This document shows, piece after piece, positions 53,762 to 62,812 of a stretch of DNA of 64,000 nucleotides. The notes beneath the pieces are model-generated. The model did not search any database. It worked only from the letters and a program-made list of their open reading frames with translations, and was not told the DNA's origin. The position numbers and the translations under genes are program-made. The stretch is from Microvirga sp. Mcv34 (GTDB lineage: Bacteria; Pseudomonadota; Alphaproteobacteria; Rhizobiales; Beijerinckiaceae). Each line of letters opens with the position of its first letter. Position 1 is the stretch's first letter. The DNA is taken from NCBI RefSeq assembly GCF_024519725.1, contig NZ_JALJRK010000016.1, forward strand, positions 32,477 through 96,476, written 5' to 3'.

Positions 53762-55000
53762 ATGCCCCGTCTCGTCATGAAGTTCGGCGGAACATCCGTC
53801 GCCACCGTAGAGCGCATTCGCAATGTGGCGCGGCACGTCAAACGCGAGGTCGAGGCCGGCTATGACGTGGCCGTGGTCGTGTCCGCCATGGCGGGCAAGA
53901 CCAACGAGCTCGTCGGCTGGGTGAAAGAGGCGAACGCCCTCTACGATTCGAAGGAATACGACGTGGTCGTCGCCTCGGGCGAGCAGGTGACTTCGGGCCT
54001 CCTGGCCATCGCCCTGCAGGAGATGGGCCTGAAGGCCCGCTCGTGGCAGGGCTGGCAGATCCCCATCATGACCTCGGAGGCCCATGGCTCGGCGCGAATC
54101 GCCGCCATCGACGGCACCGGGATCATCAAGGGCTTCACGGACAACAAGGAAGTGGCCGTCGTGTCCGGCTTCCAGGGCGTGCATCAGCCCACGGGCCGCG
54201 TGACGACGCTCGGCCGCGGCGGCTCGGACACCAGCGCCGTGGCGCTGGCGGCCGCCATCCAGGCCGAGCGCTGCGACATCTACACGGACGTGGATGGCGT
54301 CTACACCACCGATCCGCGCATCGTGCCCAAGGCCCGGCGCCTGGATAAGGTGTCCTACGAGGAAATGCTGGAAATGGCCTCGCTGGGGGCCAAGGTGCTC
54401 CAGGTGCGCTCGGTCGAGCTCGCCATGATGCACCGCGTGCCCACCTATGTGCGCTCCAGCTTCGACGATCCCGCCGATCCCAAGCTCGGCACCCTCATCT
54501 GCGACGAGGAAGACATCATGGAACAGCAGGTTGTCACGGGCATCGCCTATTCGCGCGACGAAGCCCAGATCACGCTGCGGGACATTGCGGACAAGCCGGG
54601 AATCGCCGCTTCGATCTTCGTGCCCCTGGCGGACGCCAACATCAACGTGGACATGATCATCCAGGTCGTGTCCGACAACGCCGCCACCACGGACCTGACC
54701 TTCACGGTGCCCACCTCCGATTACGAGCGGGCCTGCGCGATCCTCAACTCCCACCGGGAGGAAATCGCCTTCAAGGAGCTCCAGGGAGCGACCGATGTGG
54801 TGAAGGTCTCGGCCATCGGGGTCGGCATGCGCAGCCATGCGGGCGTCGCGGCCCGCGCCTTCAAGGCCCTGGCCGACAAGGGCATCAACATCCGGGCGAT
54901 CACCACGTCGGAGATCAAATTCTCAGTCCTGATCGAATCGGCCTATACGGAGCTTGCGGTGCGCACGCTCCACTCGCTATACGGCCTTGATCAAGCCTGA
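53762..55000 (+). CDS. lysC: Aspartate kinase
   Basis: A 412-residue enzyme that phosphorylates aspartate, the entry to Lys, Met and Thr. KFGGTSVATVERIRNVARHV opens it; the Asp-binding TSGLLAIALQEMG, GRGGSDTSAVALAAA and TDVDGVYTTDPR follow. Two ACT domains at the C-terminus (about 275-335 and 345-410) give feedback control. The start MPRLVMKFGG is close to the norm. Upstream lies the inverted repeat; no lysine riboswitch is recognisable. Confidence 0.97.
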   Translation: MPRLVMKFGGTSVATVERIRNVARHVKREVEAGYDVAVVVSAMAGKTNELVGWVKEANALYDSKEYDVVVASGEQVTSGLLAIALQEMGLKARSWQGWQIPIMTSEAHGSARIAAIDGTGIIKGFTDNKEVAVVSGFQGVHQPTGRVTTLGRGGSDTSAVALAAAIQAERCDIYTDVDGVYTTDPRIVPKARRLDKVSYEEMLEMASLGAKVLQVRSVELAMMHRVPTYVRSSFDDPADPKLGTLICDEEDIMEQQVVTGIAYSRDEAQITLRDIADKPGIAASIFVPLADANINVDMIIQVVSDNAATTDLTFTVPTSDYERACAILNSHREEIAFKELQGATDVVKVSAIGVGMRSHAGVAARAFKALADKGINIRAITTSEIKFSVLIESAYTELAVRTLHSLYGLDQA

Positions 55001-55088
55001 TTGACGAGGGAACCGTCGGGCTGCGACATTTATAGTATGTAGCCGCCGGTTCGCTTCGCCGGCTCACGAAGGACGGGAACTGTAGCTC

Positions 55089-57356
55089 ATGCCAAGTGCT
55101 CCCGGCGGTCCGCGCCTTCTGCTGCGCCGCCTCCGCGAGATCATGGCGGAGCCGGTCGGGGCGCAGGACCGCCTTGACAAGATCGTCACCCAGATCGCCG
55201 CCAACATGGTCGCGGAGGTGTGCTCCGTCTACGTGATGCGCGGCGACGGCGTGCTCGAACTGTTCGCCACCGAGGGCCTGAACCGGGAGGCCGTCCACCT
55301 CACCATCATGCGCTCGGGCGAAGGCCTCGTGGGCCTCATCGCCTCCACGGCCGAGCCCCTGGCTCTGTCGGACGCGCAGAGCCACCCGGCCTTCTCCTAC
55401 AAGCCGGAAACGGGCGAAGAGATCTACCACGCCTTCCTGGGCGTGCCGCTGCTGCGCGCCGGCAATACCCTGGGCGTCCTGGTGGTCCAGAACCGCACCT
55501 ACCGGGTCTATGCCGAAGAAGAGGTCGAGGCGCTCCAGACCACCGCCATGGTGGTGGCCGAAATGCTCGCCACCGGCGAGCTGCAGGCCCTGGCGCCCGT
55601 GGATACGGGCATCGCGCTCCGCCGCCCGGTCTACCAGAAGGGCGTCGCGCTGGCCGACGGCGTGGGCCTCGGCCATGTGGTGCTCCACGAGCCCCGCGTG
55701 GTCGTCAAGAACCTCATCGCCGAGAACATCGAGGCGGAGATCCAGCGGCTCGATTCCGCCATCGCCGAGGTGCGCCTGTCCATCGACGAGCTGATCGAGC
55801 GCGGCGACGTGGCCCATCACGGGGAGCATCGGGAGGTTCTTGAGACCTTCCGCATGTTCGCCCACGACCAGGGCTGGCTCCGGCGCATGCGCGAGGCCGT
55901 GACCTCCGGCCTGACGGCCGAGGCCGCCGTCGAGCGGGTGCAGTCCGACAACCGCGCCCGCATGCTGCGCCAGACCGACCCCTACCTGCGCGAGCGCCTG
56001 CACGACCTCGACGATCTCGCCAACCGCCTGCTGCACCGCCTCGTCGGGCGCAACCTGGTGGTCGAGCGCAAGCATCTGCCCGAGAACGCTATCCTGGTGG
56101 CCCGGTCCATGGGTCCGGCCGCGCTCCTCGACTACGACCGCTCGCGCCTGCGCGGCCTCGTGCTCGAAGAGGGCGGGCCCACGAGCCACATCGCCATCGT
56201 GGCCCGCGCCCTCGGGATTCCCGCCGTGGGCGAGGTGTCGAACGCGACCTCCCTGACGGAGCAGGGCGATGCCATCATCGTCGACGGCGCGGCCGGCGAC
56301 GTGCAGATCAGGCCCAATCCCGACGTGGAGGCCGCCTATGCCGAGAAGGCGCGCCTGCGCGCCCGCCGGCAGGAGCAGTATCTCAAGCTGCGTGACGTGC
56401 CCTCCGTCACCAAGGACGGGGTCGAGGTCACGCTGCAGATCAATGCCGGCCTCGTGGTCGACCTGCCGCATCTGGACGAGACCGGGGCGGCGGGCGTCGG
56501 CCTGTTCCGCACCGAGCTGCAGTTCATGATCGCCGAGCGGATGCCCTCCGCGTCCGAGCAGCAGGCGCTCTACAGCACCGTCTTCGCGGAAGCGGGCGGG
56601 CGGCCCGTCACCTTCCGGACTCTCGACATCGGGGGCGACAAGATCCTGCCCTACATGCAATCCGTCGAGGAGGAGAACCCGGCGCTCGGCTGGCGGGCGA
56701 TCCGCATCGGCCTCGACCGTCCGGGGCTGCTGCGCGCCCAGGTCCGCGCCCTCCTCAAGGCCGCGGCCGGGCGCCCGCTCAAGATCATGTTCCCCATGGT
56801 GGCGACCTGCGACGAGTTCGAGCGCGCCAAGCAGATCGTCGAGCGCGAGAAGGCGCATCTCGCCAATCACGGCCATCCGCTGCCCTCGGATCTGAAGCTC
56901 GGCCTCATGCTGGAGGTGCCCTCGCTCCTGTTCCAGCTCGAGGAGATCTGCCAGAGCGCCGATTTCATCTCGCTCGGCACCAACGACCTGATGCAGTTCT
57001 TCTTCGCCATCGACCGGGAGAACCGGCGCGTGGCCGACCGCTTCGACCCCTTGAGCGCGCCCATGCTGCGGGCCCTCAACATGGTGGCCGAGCAGGCCCA
57101 GGCGGCCGGCTGCGTCGCCACCGTGTGCGGCGAGATCGGCGGGCGGCCCCTCGAGGCCATGGCCCTGATCGGCCTCGGCTTCCGCTCGCTCTCCATGTCC
57201 CCGGCGGCCATCGGGCCCGTCAAGGCCATGCTGCTGGAAATGAACGTCGCGGAGCTCAGCGCCCTGATCCGCGAGGAGCTGAAGAACGCCGGGGGCGGCG
57301 AAACGCTGCGTCCCAAGCTTGCCCATTTTGCGGAAACCCGTGGTATCCCGGTCTGA
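55089..57356 (+). CDS. ptsP: PTS-Ntr enzyme I (phosphoenolpyruvate-protein phosphotransferase)
   Basis: A 755-residue protein: a GAF domain (about residues 20-170), then the enzyme I part with the phosphorylated His367 in [21 protein letters not shown] and the PEP-binding barrel ([42 protein letters not shown] [25 protein letters not shown]). It starts the nitrogen-related PTS that sets K+ transport and nitrogen responses through PtsO and PtsN. The GAF domain probably senses glutamine. The stop shares a base with the prfA start. Confidence 0.97.
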   Translation: MPSAPGGPRLLLRRLREIMAEPVGAQDRLDKIVTQIAANMVAEVCSVYVMRGDGVLELFATEGLNREAVHLTIMRSGEGLVGLIASTAEPLALSDAQSHPAFSYKPETGEEIYHAFLGVPLLRAGNTLGVLVVQNRTYRVYAEEEVEALQTTAMVVAEMLATGELQALAPVDTGIALRRPVYQKGVALADGVGLGHVVLHEPRVVVKNLIAENIEAEIQRLDSAIAEVRLSIDELIERGDVAHHGEHREVLETFRMFAHDQGWLRRMREAVTSGLTAEAAVERVQSDNRARMLRQTDPYLRERLHDLDDLANRLLHRLVGRNLVVERKHLPENAILVARSMGPAALLDYDRSRLRGLVLEEGGPTSHIAIVARALGIPAVGEVSNATSLTEQGDAIIVDGAAGDVQIRPNPDVEAAYAEKARLRARRQEQYLKLRDVPSVTKDGVEVTLQINAGLVVDLPHLDETGAAGVGLFRTELQFMIAERMPSASEQQALYSTVFAEAGGRPVTFRTLDIGGDKILPYMQSVEEENPALGWRAIRIGLDRPGLLRAQVRALLKAAAGRPLKIMFPMVATCDEFERAKQIVEREKAHLANHGHPLPSDLKLGLMLEVPSLLFQLEEICQSADFISLGTNDLMQFFFAIDRENRRVADRFDPLSAPMLRALNMVAEQAQAAGCVATVCGEIGGRPLEAMALIGLGFRSLSMSPAAIGPVKAMLLEMNVAELSALIREELKNAGGGETLRPKLAHFAETRGIPV

Positions 57357-58444
57357 TGTCGATTGCGCCTCCCTCCGACCGCCTGAACGCCATTCTGGCC
57401 CGCCATGACATCATCACGGCGACGCTCAATGCAGGCCCCGATCCCGAAACCTTCGTCGCCCTCTCCCGCGAGCTCGCCGAGCTCGACGGCGTGGTGTCCG
57501 CCATCCGGGCCTACCGGGCCATGGAAGACAACCTGAACGGCCTCCAGGCCCTCATCGACGACGCCGGGACCGATGCCGAGATGCGCTCCCTCGCCGAGGA
57601 CGAGCTGCCCCAGGCTCGCGAGGACCTGGAAAAGGCCGCGCAGGACCTGCGCATCATGCTGCTCCCCAAGGACGAGGCGGACGAGAAGAGCGCCATCCTG
57701 GAAATCCGCGCCGGCACCGGCGGCGACGAGGCCGCCCTCTTCGCCGGCGACCTGCTGCGCATGTATACCCGCTACGCAGACCTGAAGGGCTGGAAGGTCG
57801 AGATCGTGTCCGAGAGCGAGGGCACGGCCGGCGGCTACAAGGAAGTGGTGGCCGAGATCAAGGGGCGCGGGGTGTTCGCGAGGCTCAAGTTCGAGAGCGG
57901 CGTCCACCGGGTCCAGCGCGTGCCGGACACGGAGACGCAAGGCCGCATCCACACCTCCGCGGCCACCGTGGCCGTGCTGCCCGAGGCCCAGGACGTCGAC
58001 ATCGTTCTCAACGACGCGGACCTGAAGATCGACACCATGCGGGCGCAAGGAGCGGGCGGCCAGCACGTGAACAAGACCGAATCGGCGATCCGCATCACCC
58101 ATATCCCGACCGGCACGGTGGTGTTCGTCCAGGACGAGCGCTCCCAGCACAAGAACCGCGCCCGCGCCATGGCGCTGCTGCGCGCCCGCCTCTACGACGC
58201 CGAGCGAACCGCCAAGGATGCGGCGCGTGCGGCCGACCGCAAGGCCCAGGTCGGGTCCGGCGACCGCTCCGAGCGCATCCGCACCTACAATTTCCCGCAG
58301 GGCCGCGTGACCGACCACCGGATTAACCTGACCCTCTACAAGCTGGAAGAGGTGATCAGCGGCAACGCCCTGGACGAGCTGATCGACGCGCTCATCACCG
58401 AGCACCAGGCCGCCCAGCTCGCCGCCCAGGACCAGGCGGCATGA
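57356..58444 (+). CDS. prfA: Peptide chain release factor 1
   Basis: A 362-residue class I release factor for UAA and UAG. The catalytic Gly234-Gly235-Gln236 ([12 protein letters not shown]) and the C-terminal R-rich segment [22 protein letters not shown] are present; domain 1 (residues 1-105) is complete. The ATG overlaps the ptsP stop (TGATG), and the 3' end overlaps fosX (ATGA). PrmC, encoded two genes later, methylates the Gln. Confidence 0.97.
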   Translation: MSIAPPSDRLNAILARHDIITATLNAGPDPETFVALSRELAELDGVVSAIRAYRAMEDNLNGLQALIDDAGTDAEMRSLAEDELPQAREDLEKAAQDLRIMLLPKDEADEKSAILEIRAGTGGDEAALFAGDLLRMYTRYADLKGWKVEIVSESEGTAGGYKEVVAEIKGRGVFARLKFESGVHRVQRVPDTETQGRIHTSAATVAVLPEAQDVDIVLNDADLKIDTMRAQGAGGQHVNKTESAIRITHIPTGTVVFVQDERSQHKNRARAMALLRARLYDAERTAKDAARAADRKAQVGSGDRSERIRTYNFPQGRVTDHRINLTLYKLEEVISGNALDELIDALITEHQAAQLAAQDQAA

Positions 58445-58854
58445 TCGAGGGCCTCAGCCACATCACGCTCATCACCCGCGACCTCGATCGCATGACCGCT
58501 ATCGTCCAAGGGGCGCTGGGAGGCCGGGAAATCTACGCTTCCGGGGACGATACCTTCTCCCTGTCGCGGGAAAAGTTCTTCGACGTGGGCGGCCTCTGGA
58601 TCGCCGTGATGGAGGGCGAGAGCCTGCCGGTCCGCACCTACAACCACATCGCCTTCAAGATCCCGGCCTCCGCCGTCGAGGATTATCGGACCCGGATCGA
58701 GGCGCTGGGGCTGGAGATCCGCGAATCCCGCCCGAGGGTCCCAGGCGAAGGCCATTCGTTGTACTTCTACGACGACGACAACCACCTGTTCGAGCTCCAC
58801 ACCGGCACCCTGGAGGAGCGGCTCGAACGCTACCGCCGGGGTCCGACGCCTTGA
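58441..58854 (+). CDS. fosX: Fosfomycin epoxide hydrolase FosX
   Basis: A 137-residue vicinal-oxygen-chelate enzyme very close to FosX of Mesorhizobium loti, which opens the fosfomycin epoxide with water. The metal ligands His7, His69 and Glu118 and the general base Glu44 (SLSREKFF) all fall at the same residue numbers as in that enzyme. [17 protein letters not shown] and [21 protein letters not shown] are almost identical to it. It overlaps prfA by four bases (ATGA) and prmC by four bases (TTGA), so expression is tied to the release-factor operon. The family is known to vary between hydrolysis and weak thiol transfer. Confidence 0.93.
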   Translation: MIEGLSHITLITRDLDRMTAIVQGALGGREIYASGDDTFSLSREKFFDVGGLWIAVMEGESLPVRTYNHIAFKIPASAVEDYRTRIEALGLEIRESRPRVPGEGHSLYFYDDDNHLFELHTGTLEERLERYRRGPTP

Positions 58855-59699
58855 AGACCCGCTCGGAGGCCCTGAGGGACCTGCGCCGGACCCTCACGGA
58901 GGCCGGGTTCGAGACCGCGGCGCTCGACGCCCGCCTTCTCGTTCTCGCGGCCCTGGGCATCCAGGCGACGGACCTGATCACCCGGCCGGATACTCCCCTG
59001 TCGGCCGACGAGGCCGAGACGCTCGCAGGATTCACCCGGAGGCGCCTCGCTCATGAGCCGATCGCCCGGATCGTCGGCACGCGCGAATTCTGGGGCCTGC
59101 CCTTCCGCCTGTCCCCCGAGACCCTGGTGCCCCGGCCCGACACGGAAACCGTGGTCGAAACCGCGCTCGACCTGATCCCGGACCGGCAGGCGCCCCTCAG
59201 GATCGTGGATTTCGGCACCGGGTCGGGCTGCATCCTGGTGGCGCTCCTCCACGAGCTGACCCATGCGACGGGCCTCGGCATCGACCTGTCACTGGGAGCC
59301 CTCAGGACGGCCCGCGTCAACGCGACCGACAACGGGGTCGGCGACCGCAGCCGTTTTGCCCTCTCCCGCTGGGCGGACGCGGTTTCGGGCCCCATCGACC
59401 TGATCGTCTCGAACCCGCCCTACATCGCCTCCGGGGTGATCCCGGGTCTCGACCAGGAGGTGCGGGAGCACGATCCGCGATTGGCCCTCGATGGCGGCCC
59501 GGACGGCCTTGAGCCCTACCGGATCCTGCTGGGCGAAGCCACGCGATTGCTCGTGCCCGGAGGCCTGATCGTGGTCGAAATCGGCTACGACCAGGAAGCG
59601 GATTTAACCACCCTGGCAGGGGCTCACGGCCTTGAAATCCTGCGGATTGCCCACGATCTATCAGGGAACCCCCGCTGCATCGCCATGAAGCGATCGTGA
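58851..59699 (+). CDS. prmC: Release factor glutamine methyltransferase
   Basis: A 282-residue methyltransferase that modifies the GGQ glutamine of RF1 and RF2. The active-site NPPY is Asn188-Pro-Pro-Tyr191 (LIVSNPPYIAS); SAM loop VDFGTGSGCILVALL; the N-terminal helical domain begins [19 protein letters not shown], with FWGLPFRLSPETLVPRPDTE. Translation appears to start at TTG (58851), overlapping the fosX stop as TTGA; no ATG fits. This suggests that PrmC depends on re-initiation after FosX. Confidence 0.95.
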   Translation: MKTRSEALRDLRRTLTEAGFETAALDARLLVLAALGIQATDLITRPDTPLSADEAETLAGFTRRRLAHEPIARIVGTREFWGLPFRLSPETLVPRPDTETVVETALDLIPDRQAPLRIVDFGTGSGCILVALLHELTHATGLGIDLSLGALRTARVNATDNGVGDRSRFALSRWADAVSGPIDLIVSNPPYIASGVIPGLDQEVREHDPRLALDGGPDGLEPYRILLGEATRLLVPGGLIVVEIGYDQEADLTTLAGAHGLEILRIAHDLSGNPRCIAMKRS

Positions 59700-60060
59700 T
59701 GGACCGGATGCGTCTTTTGTGTCCCAGGGCGGGATAAAGTCGGAATTACCCCTTGTTGGACCGAGAGGAACCCGCTAGATTCGGGTCTAGAGATCGTCCT
59801 CGGTCTAAACAAATCGGCAGTCCCTCGGGGATATGCCGGAAGACCAAACGATATCAATCGCGCAGGCAGGGGCTTTTGAAACAGAAACAGCCTGGCGCGA
59901 TCACCTGAACCCGACACTGAAGGATGGCCGGAAGCCTCGACAGGCTATGGCTGAATGTCAGACGGTTGCCACGCGAACGGTGGGCGTTGAGCCCGTTCGG
60001 TGAATATTGGCTTGCATATCGCGTGGGCATGAAGAACCAGCGAGGCTCGTAGAGCGAACA
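59700..60060. other. 361-base intergenic region between prmC and the DUF4167 gene
   Basis: It holds an imperfect large hairpin at about 59758-59806, with GACCGAGAGGA and TCCTCGGTC as outer arms and CTAGA / TCTAG inside. A possible leader RNA or inefficient terminator of prmC; nothing codes for protein here convincingly. The DUF4167 promoter is presumably at 59850-60040. Confidence 0.45.
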
Positions 60061-61116
60061 ATGAGACCAGGACAAAACAGGCGGATGCGCGGTCGTAACA
60101 ACAACAACCGCAACAACAAGGGGCCCAACCCCCTGACGAAGAGCTATGAGTCGAACGGCCCGGACGTGAAGATCCGCGGCACGCCTCAGCATATCGCCGA
60201 GAAATACAGCCAACTCGCCCGCGACGCGCAATCGAGCGGCGACCCGGTGGCGGCCGAGAACTATTTCCAGCACGCCGAGCATTATTTCCGCATCATTGCC
60301 GCCGCCCAGGAGCAGCTGCGCGAGCAGTACGGCTACCAGCAGCGTTCCTTCGACGAGGACGGCAATGAGGAGGACGGCTTCGCCCAGGGCGACCGCCAGG
60401 GCTTCGACCGTGCCGGCGGCCAGGATTTCGGCAACGGCGAGGACCAGGATTTCGGCTCCCAGCCGCAGCCCTACGAATCCCGCGGCGAGCGCAACGACCG
60501 CCCCTCCCGCTACGACCGTCAGGATCGCGGTGATCGGCAGGACCGTGGCGATCGGCAGGATCGTGGCGACCGGCAGGACCGGAACGACCGCCAGGATCGC
60601 GGCGACCGTCGCGAGCGTTTCCAGCGCGACCGCGGCCCGCGTCAGGATTACCAGCGCCAGGATTCCCGTCAGGACTCGCAGCGTCAGGACGATCTTCCCT
60701 ATGAGGCCCGCCAGGACGGCGGCGAGCGCAACGAGCGCCCGGCTCGCTTCGAGCGCAACGACCGGGCCGACCGGCCGGAGCGTCAGGAGCGGAACGACCG
60801 CTTCGAGCGCGGGGAGCGTGCTGAGCGCCCCGAGCGCCGTGAGCGTTTCCAGCGCGAGCGCCGCCGCGAAGAGGCCGAGGCGCCCGAGCAGGGCACTCTG
60901 CCGGCCTTCCTGACGAACCCGGTCCGCGCGCCGGCTCCCCCAGTGGCCGTCGAGGAGGCCCCGCCCGCCCCGCCGGTGGTGCAGGAAGCGGCCAATGACG
61001 AGGAGGCTCCCCGCCCCCGCCGTCGCCGCCGCACCCGCCAGGAGATGCTCGACGCGGCCAATGCCGAGAAAGCCGGCTTCGCGCCCGATCCGGCCGAGAC
61101 CCCGGCCGCCGAGTAA
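60061..61116 (+). CDS. DUF4167 protein, disordered and repeat-rich
   Basis: A 351-residue protein. The conserved DUF4167 domain covers the first 95 residues: NRRMRGRNNNNRNNKGPNPLTKSYESNGPDVKIRGT and the helical QHIAEKYSQLARDAQSSGDPVAAENYFQHAEHYFRI. The remaining 250 residues are low in complexity, dominated by Asp, Arg and Gln, with five DRQDRG-type hexamers encoded by 18-bp repeats. The tail ends in a basic RRRRRTRQEML motif and a Pro/Ala linker. The Asn/Arg/Gly-rich start suggests nucleic-acid binding. It follows prmC as in most of the order. A strong terminator follows. Confidence 0.9.
   Translation: MRPGQNRRMRGRNNNNRNNKGPNPLTKSYESNGPDVKIRGTPQHIAEKYSQLARDAQSSGDPVAAENYFQHAEHYFRIIAAAQEQLREQYGYQQRSFDEDGNEEDGFAQGDRQGFDRAGGQDFGNGEDQDFGSQPQPYESRGERNDRPSRYDRQDRGDRQDRGDRQDRGDRQDRNDRQDRGDRRERFQRDRGPRQDYQRQDSRQDSQRQDDLPYEARQDGGERNERPARFERNDRADRPERQERNDRFERGERAERPERRERFQRERRREEAEAPEQGTLPAFLTNPVRAPAPPVAVEEAPPAPPVVQEAANDEEAPRPRRRRRTRQEMLDAANAEKAGFAPDPAETPAAE
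60517..60606 (+). repeat. 18-bp tandem repeats in the DUF4167 gene
   Basis: Five units of 18 bases of the type CGGCAGGATCGTGGCGAC, each coding for R-Q-D-R-G-D or a close variant, follow one another without gaps. Unit length is a multiple of three, so copy number can change without breaking the frame. Confidence 0.88.
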
Positions 61117-61138
61117 GGCTTCATCGCAGACGATACGG

Positions 61139-61166
61139 AAAGGGAGGGCCTCGCCCTCCCTTTTTT
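61139..61166 (+). terminator. Terminator of the DUF4167 gene
   Basis: AAAGGGAGGGC (61139-61149) and GCCCTCCCTTT (61153-61163) pair around CTC, followed by T to 61166. Confidence 0.93.
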
Positions 61167-61198
61167 GTTGTCGGAGGGCCATCGGAGAATGACGCCCG

Positions 61199-61292
61199 CC
61201 ACGTCATGGCCGGCCTTGTGCCGGCCATCCCGATATCCTGAAGCGCCACGCTTTTCCGATCGAGATCACCGGGACAAGCCCGGTGATGACGT
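61199..61292. repeat. Extragenic palindrome pair
   Basis: Bounded by CACGTCAT and ATGACGTG. Inside are two hairpins: GGCCGG-CCTTGTG-CCGGCC near the left end and ATCACCGGG-ACAAG-CCCGGTGAT at the right end. It looks like one more family of extragenic repeats, different in sequence from copies A to C. Confidence 0.75.
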
Positions 61293-61360
61293 GAGAGGGT
61301 ATGGCATCGGCGCAGCTTCCCCTCCCGGCCCATGGGAAGGAGAAGCGGCCCGGTGGCCGC

Positions 61361-62143
61361 TCACAGCGCCAGCGTCGTCTGCTCCGCTTCCAAATCCTCG
61401 CCGATCTCGAGCGTTCCTCCGTCCAGGACCTCGGCATAGATGCCGCAATCGAAATGGCCGTAGGCCGACATGAGGCTCTTGGGGATCTGCAGGTCGCGGA
61501 GACCCGTCTGAGGGTCCACGTTGGTGGCGGCGCAGCGCTCGATGCGCTTGGTCACCTTGAGGCGCGCGCCCGAGGGCGTGGTCAGCACCTGGCCGACGAG
61601 CTCGAACTCAGCCCAGGGGTCGAGCCCCTCGACGTGGATGTTGCCGCGGAAGCGGAGCGGATCGACCGGAGCACCGACGATGTTCTCAAGCGCGCGCACG
61701 CTGGCCAGATTGATCAGCGAGACGAAGCCGCGCCGGGAATCGGTGAAGCGGAAGCCCGCCGGAGCCGTGAGCACCTTCGGGGCGCCGCGCAGCTCCTTCG
61801 GCATGAAGCGGCGGAAGAAGGCCTCGATGGCGAGGCGCCCTTCCGGGGTCGAGAGATCGCCCCGCGCCACCTCGCGCCCGCCCTGCTCAATGAACAGGGT
61901 CGTGATCGAATCGAGATACCGGGTCCTGAGCCGCGCCAGGCTCTCGTTGCGCATCAGCATCAGGAACTTGATCTTGGGCTGGTGCTGCGGGTTGTCCGGG
62001 TCGAACCCCGCCGGGCCGTTCTCGATGGCGAACAGCCGGTCGCCGGGAAAGTAATCGCCCTTCGTAAGGGCGACCTGGGTCAGCGGCTCGGGCGACAGGC
62101 CCTTGACCGGATAGCGCTGGAGTGAAGCGATGCGGATGCTCAT
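61361..62143 (-). CDS. MOSC-domain protein
   Basis: A 260-residue protein with the N-terminal MOSC_N beta barrel (SIRIASLQRYPVKGLSPEPL) and the C-terminal MOSC domain. The Cys that would bind molybdenum cofactor is in KRIERCAATNVDPQTG, with RFRGNIHVEG typical of mARC- and YcbX-type enzymes, which reduce N-hydroxylated compounds. No ferredoxin domain is fused. The ATG at 62143 gives the normal N-terminus. Substrate not predictable. Confidence 0.92.
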   Translation of the reverse strand: MSIRIASLQRYPVKGLSPEPLTQVALTKGDYFPGDRLFAIENGPAGFDPDNPQHQPKIKFLMLMRNESLARLRTRYLDSITTLFIEQGGREVARGDLSTPEGRLAIEAFFRRFMPKELRGAPKVLTAPAGFRFTDSRRGFVSLINLASVRALENIVGAPVDPLRFRGNIHVEGLDPWAEFELVGQVLTTPSGARLKVTKRIERCAATNVDPQTGLRDLQIPKSLMSAYGHFDCGIYAEVLDGGTLEIGEDLEAEQTTLAL

Positions 62144-62202
62144 GGCGCAGCGATAGACGGGCCATGGATGCGGGGCAAGGGATGACAGAGCGCCGACCTC
62201 AA

Positions 62203-62302
62203 TGTCATTCCCGGCCGGAGCGTAGCGGAGGGGAAGGGAATCCATAGTTCATCGCTTGATCCTGGATCCCCTTCCCCTCCGCTGCGCTCGCCAGGGATGA
62301 CA
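62203..62302. repeat. Palindromic repeat, left copy flanking the GIY-YIG gene
   Basis: A 100-base imperfect palindrome from TGTCATTCCCGGCCGGAGCG to GCGCTCGCCAGGGATGACA. Its arms include AGCGGAGGGGAAGGGAATCC and GGATCCCCTTCCCCTCCGCT, with a 20-base centre. The first half ('GGCCGGAGCGTAGCG' type) matches the second half of the right copy, so the two copies are in opposite orientation. Confidence 0.88.
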
Positions 62303-62350
62303 ACAACAGTGCAATTTGTGATACAGTATCAACAAGTTGAGGCTGTTACG

Positions 62351-62641
62351 ATGCTGGAACGCTATGCCGTCTACACTCTGGCCAGTCAGAAGAACGGCAC
62401 GCTGTACATCGGCGTGACCGGTAACTTGTTACAACGGGTGGAGCAGCATAAATCCCTGGCTATTCCTGGATTTACGAGGCGGTACCGGGTCACTCGCCTC
62501 GTCTATGTCAAGATGTTTGCAGATGTGATCGATGCGATTGCGCGAGAAAAGCAGCTCAAAGGTTGGAACAGAGCGTGGAAGATCAAGCTCATCGAGCGCT
62601 CCAATCCTGATTGGATAGAACTTGATCCGACTGCGTGCTGA
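62351..62641 (+). CDS. Small GIY-YIG nuclease-domain protein
   Basis: A 96-residue protein made of just the GIY-YIG core: YAVYTLASQKNGTLYIGVTGNLLQRVEQH, in which AVY and YIG are the signature tripeptides, followed by RVTRLVYVKMFADVIDAIAREKQLKGWNRAWKIKLI with the catalytic-type Glu (AREKQLKGW). Members of this UPF0213-like class are often annotated as excinuclease-like, but their biological role is not known. The gene is visibly less GC-rich than its neighbours. It is bracketed by two inverted ~100-base palindromes (62203-62302 and 62649-62746), with 48 bases before the start and 7 after the stop. No clear ribosome site. Confidence 0.92.
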   Translation: MLERYAVYTLASQKNGTLYIGVTGNLLQRVEQHKSLAIPGFTRRYRVTRLVYVKMFADVIDAIAREKQLKGWNRAWKIKLIERSNPDWIELDPTAC

Positions 62642-62648
62642 CCCGCTG

Positions 62649-62746
62649 TGTCATCCCCGGCGAGCGCAGCGAGGGAAGGGGATCCACTCCCAAGCGTTGC
62701 GCTATGGATCCCCTTCCCCTTCGCTACGCTCCGGCCGGGGATGACA
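62649..62746. repeat. Palindromic repeat, right copy flanking the GIY-YIG gene
   Basis: A 98-base imperfect palindrome from TGTCATCCCCGGCGAGCGCA to CTCCGGCCGGGGATGACA, with GAGGGAAGGGGATCC and GGATCCCCTTCCCCTTC as inner arms. It is the inverted counterpart of the left copy. It begins seven bases after the nuclease stop. Confidence 0.88.
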
Positions 62747-62754
62747 CCGGGGCG

Positions 62755-62792
62755 ACAAACAAACAAAGCCCCGCCGAAACGGCGGGGCTTTG
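62755..62792 (-). terminator. Terminator of the two small-protein genes
   Basis: CAAAGCCCCGCC (62764-62775) and GGCGGGGCTTTG (62781-62792) form a 12-bp stem around GAAAC; on the minus strand TTTGTTTGTC follows. Confidence 0.88.
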
Positions 62793-62812
62793 CTCAAGCG
62801 CAACCGCAACAC

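Noticed and set aside
54915..57326. An 803-codon open frame on the minus strand opposite ptsP
   Set aside because: Same cause; ptsP matches its family over its whole length, the antisense frame matches nothing and is rich in His, Gly and Asp as antisense frames usually are.
60517..60606. 18-bp repeats considered as a CRISPR or extragenic repeat
   Set aside because: They are in frame within the DUF4167 gene and code for a protein repeat.
62351..62641. GIY-YIG protein considered as UvrC fragment
   Set aside because: Its length and the complete stand-alone core argue for an independent small protein, not a truncated UvrC.
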